From DATKDU01 sp035512595 (GTDB lineage Bacteria > Planctomycetota > Planctomycetia > Pirellulales > Pirellulaceae), in the NCBI GenBank assembly GCA_035512595.1, contig DATKDU010000117.1:1-6904 (forward strand): a stretch of DNA of 6,904 nucleotides. The letters run 5' to 3'. This document shows positions 1 through 4,426 of the stretch, in pieces (the stretch's first letter is position 1; each line of letters opens with the position of its first letter). A program made the position numbers and the translations under genes. The notes beneath the pieces were generated by a model. The model saw nothing but the letters and a program-made list of their open reading frames with translations. It searched no databases and was not told the DNA's origin.

Positions 1-959
1 TCCTTCTCCATCATGTCGGCAATGATGTCCACGAACTCTTCGTTCAGCTCGGGATTGAACCGCCGCGGGTGCCACGGCGTTTCTTCCATGTGCCGGCGGG
101 CCTTGTCGCGGGCGGTGCCGCCGGGGAAGGGGACCTTGCCGGAGACGGCGTAGTAGAGTGTGCAGCCGAGGGAGTAGATGTCGCTGACGTGGGTGATCTC
201 GTTGGGGGTGCGAATCTGCTCGGGGGCCAGATAGTCCGCGGTGCCGACGATCTTGCCGGCCCGCGGATCTTCGTCCAGGCTGTGAATGAACCCGGACAGA
301 CCCAGGTCGGAAACTTTGGCGATGCCGTCGGGCGTGACGAGGATGTTCCCCGGCTTGACGTCGCGATGGATCAGGCCCCGCTGGTGGGCATATTCCAGTC
401 CGCGGGCGGCCTGCATGATCACGCTCGCCGCCTGCTGCTGGCTCAGCCGTCCGCGGGAGCGGATCAGCCGCCGCAGGTCAGTGCCGGGAACGTATTCGGT
501 GACCAGGTATGGCACATCCTTGTCGCGGCCGGCGTCGTAGGCCCGCACCAGGTTCGGATGATCGAGCTGGGCGTGCGTGCGGACTTCGCGGATGAAGTGG
601 TTGATCGCGTCGGGGGTCGATTTTTCCAGCGGCAGGATTTTGACGGCACAGATGCGCCCCATCATATCGTGAACGGCCTTGTAAACCTGCCCCATGCCTC
701 CCTTGCCGATCGAATCGGTGACGATGTACGGGCCGAGAGTGAATTTGGTGCGGCCGCCAAGAATCTGCTCCGCCTGATAGGTGGTGAGCACCCCCAGGTC
801 CACCAGCTTGTTGGCCAGCTCGGCATCGTCCACCGCCATCAGCGTGGCGGAAGGTCCGTCGGGAACGCTCGTCAGTGACGAGATCGCGCTTTGGAGCTGC
901 TCCTGGCTGACCAGGCCGCTCATCAGCGCGTAGTGGCGAAATGTAGAGCGAGTTGCCAC
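1..959 (-). CDS. Eukaryotic-like Ser/Thr protein kinase, N-terminal part (3' end outside window)
   Basis: A Hanks-type kinase that would phosphorylate Ser/Thr on cytosolic proteins. The window holds 319 codons, cut at the left edge before the domain ends. Counting from GTG at 959: residues 7-70 form a helical module (F-x4-L-x-SGLVSQEQL, then LANKLVDLGVLTTYQAEQIL) that I know from planctomycete kinases. The kinase domain starts near 78: glycine loop GKGGMGQVY 85-93, ATP lysine K107 in AVKIL, helix-C E125, catalytic loop HRDVKPGN 198-205 (D200, N205), DLG 218-220 replacing DFG, GTADYLAPE 239-247, and SDIYSLGC 259-266. Every catalytic residue is present, so it should be active. The GTG start is chosen because it keeps the F...L.SGLV helix whole; ATG at 923 is the alternative. 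An in-frame stop at 987-989 limits the N-terminus. Any sensor or membrane segment would lie outside the window. The substrate is unknown. Confidence 0.95.
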   Translation of the reverse strand, partial: MATRSTFRHYALMSGLVSQEQLQSAISSLTSVPDGPSATLMAVDDAELANKLVDLGVLTTYQAEQILGGRTKFTLGPYIVTDSIGKGGMGQVYKAVHDMMGRICAVKILPLEKSTPDAINHFIREVRTHAQLDHPNLVRAYDAGRDKDVPYLVTEYVPGTDLRRLIRSRGRLSQQQAASVIMQAARGLEYAHQRGLIHRDVKPGNILVTPDGIAKVSDLGLSGFIHSLDEDPRAGKIVGTADYLAPEQIRTPNEITHVSDIYSLGCTLYYAVSGKVPFPGGTARDKARRHMEETPWHPRRFNPELNEEFVDIIADMMEK

Positions 960-994
960 GGGCCGCGTTCCGGGGGAACCGACGACTCAGACGG

Positions 995-1008
995 CATTCG
1001 AACGAATG
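995..1008. promoter_or_regulatory. Small palindrome CATTCG-AA-CGAATG upstream of the kinase gene
   Basis: Two perfect 6-bp half-sites separated by AA lie 36 bp before the proposed GTG of the kinase, within a slightly wider GGCATTCG...CGAATGGCC context. The same half-sites recur with no spacer at 4212-4223, upstream of the aldolase-like gene, which is also on the minus strand. It could be an operator. A protein tolerating two spacings would be unusual, and short palindromes arise by chance, so the role is inference. Confidence 0.25.
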
Positions 1009-1113
1009 GCCAAACCTTTGGGCAGAGGATTCCCCAATTCATACAGTAGCTCAGCGGGCGGGGGCGCGCCAAGCGTGCGGGCGAGCGTATCGCGGGTCCG
1101 CCGGGGGGTATGC

Positions 1114-1140
1114 GGGTGTGAGGGTGTGAGGGTGTGAGGG
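1114..1140 (+). other. Potential G-quadruplex motif in the left arm of hairpin A
   Basis: Four GGG runs (1114-1116, 1122-1124, 1130-1132, 1138-1140) are separated by identical 5-nt TGTGA loops, which meets the usual G3N1-7 quadruplex rule on the plus strand. Two further GGG runs follow at 1146-1148 and 1154-1156. A quadruplex would compete with the duplex hairpin, because the same bases form its left arm. Whether either fold forms in the cell cannot be judged from sequence. Confidence 0.5.
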
Positions 1141-1193
1141 TATGTGGGTAAGCGGGTGAATGCGAACCCTCACACCCTCACACCCCTCACACC
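1114..1193. repeat. Hairpin A: inverted repeat built of GGTGTGAG octamers
   Basis: The left arm (1115-1141) is three GGTGTGAG units plus GGT. The right arm (1166-1193) is its inverted copy with one extra base, because one unit has four C instead of three. The stem is therefore about 27 bp with a single bulge, around a 24-nt loop that itself holds degenerate GTGGGTAAGCGGGTGA copies. It lies between divergent genes and ends 12 nt before the ATG of the pseudouridine synthase. No T-run follows on either strand, so an ordinary intrinsic terminator is unlikely. It shares its design, but not its sequence, with the inverted repeats at 3143-3217 and 4293-4371. Confidence 0.85.
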
Positions 1194-1205
1194 TAAAATG
1201 CTCCC

Positions 1206-1898
1206 ATGCCCAAACCCGCTCCCCCCTCGCTCGACGTTCTCTACGAAGACAACCACCTGCTGGTGATCAACAAGCCGGCCGGACTGGCGACTCAGGGGGT
1301 GGGCGACGACGAAGTGAGTGCCGTCAAGCTGGCCAAGGAATATCTCAAGCGGAAGTACCAGAAGCCGGGGAATGTCTTTGTGGGGGTCGTCAGCCGGCTC
1401 GATGCGCAGGTTAGCGGCGTTCTGGTGCTGGCTCGCACGAGCAAGGCCGCGGCCCGCCTCAGCGAACAGTTCCGCGAGCGGCAGACGCGGAAGATCTACT
1501 GGGCGGTCGTGGACAAGCCGCCGAAGCAGAGCGAAGCGACCCTCACGGATTGGCTCAAGAAGGACGAGAAGACGCAGCGGATGGTCGTGACCACCGCGCA
1601 CGCCATCGGCGCTCAAAAGGCCCGCCTTTCCTACCGCGAGCTCAAGCGGCTGGCGGCCGGCACGCTGCTGGAAATCGAGCTTGAAACCGGCCGCAAGCAC
1701 CAGATCCGCGTGCAGCTCGCCTACCACGGCACTCCCATCCTCGGCGATCGCAAATACGGCAGCCGCCGCCCCTTCCCCAGCGGCATCGCCCTGCACGCGC
1801 GGACGCTGGAGATTGCTCACCCGGTAAAGAAGGAGACGTTGACGTTCACCGCGCCGCTGCCGAAGGCGTGGGAAGGTGTTAACGGACAGGATCGGTAG
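1206..1898 (+). CDS. RluA-family RNA pseudouridine synthase
   Basis: A 230-residue enzyme expected to isomerise specific uridines of rRNA or tRNA to pseudouridine. Visible family blocks: LYEDNHLLVINKPAGL 12-27; SRLDAQVSGVLVLART 63-78, holding the catalytic aspartate D66; RKIYWAVVDK 95-104; and ELETGRKHQIRVQLAYHGTPILGDRKYG 158-185, the conserved C-terminal block. The usual HRLD motif is SRLD here, but R64, L65 and D66 remain. There is no N-terminal S4 RNA-binding domain, so it resembles the short RluA/RluC-catalytic-core proteins; which uridine it modifies cannot be told. The ATG at 1206 is chosen because the first family block starts only 11 residues in. No Shine-Dalgarno is visible in the 12 nt between the preceding hairpin and the ATG. 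It converges with the SMI1/KNR4 gene, leaving a 29-bp gap. Confidence 0.93.
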   Translation: MPKPAPPSLDVLYEDNHLLVINKPAGLATQGVGDDEVSAVKLAKEYLKRKYQKPGNVFVGVVSRLDAQVSGVLVLARTSKAAARLSEQFRERQTRKIYWAVVDKPPKQSEATLTDWLKKDEKTQRMVVTTAHAIGAQKARLSYRELKRLAAGTLLEIELETGRKHQIRVQLAYHGTPILGDRKYGSRRPFPSGIALHARTLEIAHPVKKETLTFTAPLPKAWEGVNGQDR

Positions 1899-1927
1899 AG
1901 TTGCAGATTGAGTGGGCCAGACCCCGA

Positions 1928-2425
1928 TTAAGCGTCGTGCCGGCTGTTGAACGGTTCAAAATTCCGCTCGTCAAACGGATCGGTGAGCGTGTCTGAATTG
2001 CAGAGCCACTCGATTGCCGCCGGGAGTCCGTCACCGGCAATATAAATTTCTTCGCTGTGCCGCGGCAGCACATACACTCTCTGCGGATTGCTCGGATGAA
2101 CGATCAATTCGTCACCGTCGAGGGTATCTCCGATGATAACGGAATTCAGGGCCTGCTCCTTCGTGAGGACCTCTCGCCCAGCGTCCCAAAACCAATACTC
2201 GTCAATTCGCTGACGCCACTCGGCGAAATTGTTGTCCCCGGACAGAATTCGGCGCGGAGGGTAGATACGAATGTAACACCCACCGAGCACGCCCTCTCCG
2301 AATCTGGTGACGAATTCGCGGTAGCCGTCTGGGAACCTAATTCCAAGTTCGGCCTCCGCTGTGTCCACCTCAGCGGGCGTGGAAAGGACGAGTTGGTCAC
2401 CGATTACAGCAAAGTTCTCAAACAT
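1928..2425 (-). CDS. SMI1/KNR4 (SUKH superfamily) protein
   Basis: A 165-residue protein that fits the SMI1/KNR4 fold. Near the N-terminus is the typical helix-strand block AEAELGIRFPDGYREFVTRFGEG (23-45), followed by GGCYIRIYPP (48-57). The C-terminal half has GDTLDGDELIVHP (99-111), QRVYVLPRHSEEIYIAG (115-131) and LPAAIEWL (134-141). There is no signal peptide or membrane segment. Many SUKH proteins are immunity proteins against polymorphic toxins, but isolated copies of unknown role are common and no toxin gene is visible here. The start at 2425 gives MFENFAVIGDQL directly before the domain; the frame stays open to another ATG at 2503, but those extra 26 residues look non-coding. G+C across 1921-2400 is about 57 % (272/480 counted), against about 67-70 % in sampled lines of the flanking genes, which hints at acquisition by transfer. 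Confidence 0.85.
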   Translation of the reverse strand: MFENFAVIGDQLVLSTPAEVDTAEAELGIRFPDGYREFVTRFGEGVLGGCYIRIYPPRRILSGDNNFAEWRQRIDEYWFWDAGREVLTKEQALNSVIIGDTLDGDELIVHPSNPQRVYVLPRHSEEIYIAGDGLPAAIEWLCNSDTLTDPFDERNFEPFNSRHDA

Positions 2426-2566
2426 TGGTACCACTTGAAGAATGTGTCTATTTGCCGGCGATGCTGGCATGTGATTGGAACAAGTGTAAAGTGCTCTGGT
2501 CAAGCAAAATGTGCCGTTGGGAACCCTCCGTTGCCCCTCGCCCGCGCTTCGGGTTAGTGTAAAAGT

Positions 2567-3154
2567 ATGTCCGCATCACCAATTCCTCTGATCCTCGCCA
2601 GCAACTCGCCCCGCCGGCGGTCGCTGCTCGCCGAGCATGGATACCGGTTTGAGGTGATGCCGCCGCACGAGGCGGCCGAGTGCGGCATTTGCAGCCGCGA
2701 GACGCCGCCGGAAATGGTGGCCCGGCTGGCGTGGCAGAAATCGGGAGACGTGGCCCATCGGGTTGACCGCGGGATTGTCATCGGCTGCGATACGGTTGCT
2801 GAATGCTGCGGCATCATCCTGGGCAAGCCGAAGAATCGCGACCACGCACGGGAGATGCTGTCGCTTTTGCGGGGGCGGGACCATCACGTCTACAGCGGCC
2901 TCTGCCTGTGGCTGCGTCCAGGGGAGGAGCATCACGTGCAAGTGGACGTCACGCGACTGGTGATGGACCCGATAGGCGATGCTGAGCTGGAAGCGTATCT
3001 CGACACCGAGCAGTGGGAAGGGAAAGCCGGCGCGTTCGGCTACCAGGACGGGCTGGACTGGGTCCACGTCATTGAGGGAAGCGAGTCGAACGTGGTGGGG
3101 CTGCCGATGGAGCTGTTGGCGCGGATGCTGGAGCAAATTGAGAATGACCAATGA
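2567..3154 (+). CDS. maf: Maf-family nucleoside triphosphate pyrophosphatase
   Basis: A 195-residue cytosolic enzyme, the usual Maf length, expected to hydrolyse non-canonical or selected nucleoside triphosphates to the monophosphate and pyrophosphate. Signatures in order: LILASNSPRRRSLL (8-21, the phosphate-binding SxSPRR motif), VIGCDTVAE (71-79, catalytic D75), GKPKN (86-90), HHVYSGL (106-112), EGKAGAFGYQ (151-160) and GSESNVVGLP (171-180). The sequence alone does not assign the YhdE-type (dTTP/UTP) or YceF-type (m7GTP) substrate group. Cysteines at 74, 80 and 81, next to the catalytic block, are notable. The ATG at 2567 is six codons before the first conserved strand; no clear Shine-Dalgarno precedes it. 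The last three codons (Asn-Asp-Gln) and the TGA stop lie in the left arm of hairpin B, so the native C-terminus appears to have been set by the repeat. It is divergent from the SMI1/KNR4 gene. Confidence 0.95.
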   Translation: MSASPIPLILASNSPRRRSLLAEHGYRFEVMPPHEAAECGICSRETPPEMVARLAWQKSGDVAHRVDRGIVIGCDTVAECCGIILGKPKNRDHAREMLSLLRGRDHHVYSGLCLWLRPGEEHHVQVDVTRLVMDPIGDAELEAYLDTEQWEGKAGAFGYQDGLDWVHVIEGSESNVVGLPMELLARMLEQIENDQ

Positions 3155-3217
3155 CCAAGCCCCAATGACCAATCGGAACCAGCTTCATTGGTCATTGGGG
3201 TTTGGTCATTGGTCATT
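3143..3217. repeat. Hairpin B: inverted repeat built of AATGACC heptamers
   Basis: The left arm (3143-3173) reads as AATGACC, AATGACC, AAGCCCC, AATGACC, AAT. The right arm (3187-3217) is its inverse complement except for one position that becomes a G:U wobble in RNA, giving a 31-bp stem with a 13-nt loop. It bridges the convergent ends of maf, whose stop codon is inside the left arm, and the aldolase-like gene, whose stop is 10 nt from the right arm. It could act as a bidirectional transcript end, but no T-run flanks it. Heptamers of this kind (GTCATTG-like) resemble the short tandemly repeated heptanucleotides described in cyanobacteria; that resemblance is from memory. Confidence 0.9.
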
Positions 3218-3226
3218 TGAATTCCG

Positions 3227-4141
3227 CTATTCGCCAACAATTGTCCTACACAGTCTCTCTAATAGCCGGTCCACTTCCCGCCGCGTCTCTTCGTCGAGGC
3301 TCCAGGCGAACGGCTGGCGGCGGCGGTCGGTGGCAAACAGGCCCCGCTTGTGGAGGACGTATTTCTCGATCGCCAGGAAGCCATCGAGCCCGGCCTGAAG
3401 CTGGAGGGCGACGAGTGCACAGATCGGAAAGTAGAGACGGTACGCGGTTTCATCGTCGCCGCGCTCAAGCGCCTGCCACAGCGGCACAATGCCGTCGAGG
3501 AATTCCATGCCCGGCATCGTGCCGGCAATGCCGCGGCGGAAGCTATCGATGATCAGAATTCCGCCGGAGCCTTCGTACACACGTGCCCGGCCGCCCGTCC
3601 GGTCGCGAAGGAGCGTGAGGTTCGGTCCGATCGGCGCGGCCTCGGGCTTGAACAGAATCTTCTCCGGGCCGTACTTGTCCAGCAGCCGAACGTAGACGTC
3701 GATCGAGAGCGCCTTGCCGACGTACGACGACGCGTCCTGCACGATGACGGGAAGTGAAATTGCCGCCGCAATCGACTCGTAATACGCCTGCACGGCGGCA
3801 TCCGGCAGTGCCGTGCTGATCGGCGCGATGGCCATGACGGCCGTCGCGTCGGCTTCTTCGGCCCGCCTGGCGTAGACGACCGCCTGCTTGGTGCTTTCCG
3901 CTCCGACGCTGACGATCACCGCGCCGCGGCCGGCATTCATCTCCACCAGCCGCCCGGCGAGTTCCTGCCGCTCGCCGTGAGTGAGCCGCAGCGTTTCGGA
4001 GACCATGCCGGTGCAAATGCCGTCGGCGCCGACGGAGTAGGCCCAATCGATCTGCCTGGCGAAGCTGGCGTAATCAATTTCGTCGCCGGCGGTGAACGGC
4101 GTGTGAACGATCGGCAGGACGCCGGCGATGGGTGGTGGCAT
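3227..4141 (-). CDS. Dihydrodipicolinate synthase / N-acetylneuraminate lyase superfamily protein
   Basis: A 304-residue class I (Schiff-base) aldolase-fold protein, the normal size for a (beta/alpha)8 member. GVLPIVHTPFTAGDEIDYASF (7-27) is the standard opening of the family. The substrate loop near 44-50 reads TGMVSET where DapA has GTTGES. The Schiff-base lysine is probably K165 in ILFKPEAAP (162-170), followed by GSGG (191-194) at the usual Gly-rich turn. The DapA signature with the catalytic tyrosine (YNxPxRT) is replaced by VIVQDASSYVG (132-142). It is therefore unlikely to be the lysine-pathway enzyme and more likely a 2-keto-acid or sugar-acid lyase of unknown substrate. The ATG at 4141 is well supported because conserved sequence begins at once. 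It lies downstream of, and co-directional with, the large ATPase gene, but the 285-bp gap argues against a tight operon. Confidence 0.88.
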   Translation of the reverse strand: MPPPIAGVLPIVHTPFTAGDEIDYASFARQIDWAYSVGADGICTGMVSETLRLTHGERQELAGRLVEMNAGRGAVIVSVGAESTKQAVVYARRAEEADATAVMAIAPISTALPDAAVQAYYESIAAAISLPVIVQDASSYVGKALSIDVYVRLLDKYGPEKILFKPEAAPIGPNLTLLRDRTGGRARVYEGSGGILIIDSFRRGIAGTMPGMEFLDGIVPLWQALERGDDETAYRLYFPICALVALQLQAGLDGFLAIEKYVLHKRGLFATDRRRQPFAWSLDEETRREVDRLLERLCRTIVGE

Positions 4142-4211
4142 GGGAGGCTCGTGTGATCAGAAAGTAGCGAGCGTTAGAAGAATCGCCGACGATCCACGCG
4201 TCAAGCGGCGG

Positions 4212-4223
4212 CATTCGCGAATG
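4212..4223. promoter_or_regulatory. Perfect 12-bp palindrome CATTCGCGAATG upstream of the aldolase-like gene
   Basis: It lies 71 bp before the ATG of the aldolase-like gene, within GGCATTCGCGAATGG. The half-site matches the palindrome upstream of the kinase (995-1008), differing only by the absent AA spacer. A further CGAATG and a perfect TCCAATTGGA palindrome follow at 4259-4274. It may be an operator; the evidence is only symmetry and recurrence. Confidence 0.3.
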
Positions 4224-4292
4224 GATGTTTGTTGCTGCTGAGACCCGACTGACTTCAACGAATGTCCAATTGGAGCGACCACATCCTTTATG

Positions 4293-4371
4293 CACAGAGG
4301 CACAAAGGCGCAGAGGCACAGAGCAGCAACATCTTGACTGCTCTGTGCCTCCGTGTCTTCGTGCCTCTGTG
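4293..4371. repeat. Hairpin C: inverted repeat built of CACAGAGG-like octamers
   Basis: The left arm (4293-4326) reads CACAGAGG, CACAAAGG, CGCAGAGG, CACAGAGC, AG. The right arm (4338-4371) matches it in inverse complement at 30 of 34 positions; two of the four differences are G:U wobbles and two are A-C mismatches. The loop is 11 nt. It fills the middle of the 285-bp gap between the ATPase and aldolase-like genes, both on the minus strand. Six A follow the right arm on the plus strand (4372-4377), which would be six U before the hairpin in a minus-strand transcript, the wrong side for an intrinsic terminator. The rest of the gap holds only the small palindromes at 4212-4274. Confidence 0.88.
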
Positions 4372-4426
4372 AAAAAACGACAACCTCGACTGTCAAGCAA
4401 ACCGAGGCGCTCCCGAGGTCCGACGA

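Noticed and set aside
69..878. Long open frame on the plus strand (269 aa)
   Set aside because: It lies opposite the kinase, whose complete motif set proves the minus strand is coding. High GC keeps the antisense frame open.
1114..1193. CRISPR array
   Set aside because: Units are 8 nt, directly tandem without spacers, and inverted across a loop; no cas gene is near. The same applies to 3143-3217 and 4293-4371.
1170..1820. Minus-strand open frame of 216 aa
   Set aside because: Antisense of the RluA-type gene; its product has no recognisable motif and its 3' end runs into the octamer hairpin.
2426..2503. Longer N-terminus for the SMI1/KNR4 protein
   Set aside because: The extra 26 residues precede any family-like sequence and lie in the low-GC divergent gap; ATG 2425 is a better fit. 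Not excluded.
2057..2557. Plus-strand open frame of 166 aa ahead of maf
   Set aside because: Antisense to the SMI1/KNR4 gene, which has clear family blocks; the translated product matches nothing I know.
2426..2566. Sigma-70-type promoters in the divergent gap between SMI1/KNR4 and maf
   Set aside because: I found no convincing paired -35/-10 boxes on either strand; promoters must be there but cannot be placed by eye.
2576..3172. Minus-strand open frame of 198 aa
   Set aside because: Antisense of maf, whose SNSPRR, CDTV and EGKAGAFG motifs are on the plus strand.
3143..3217. Classic rho-independent terminator
   Set aside because: The stem is strong, but no T-run follows it on either strand. 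A terminator role is left open only as a possibility.
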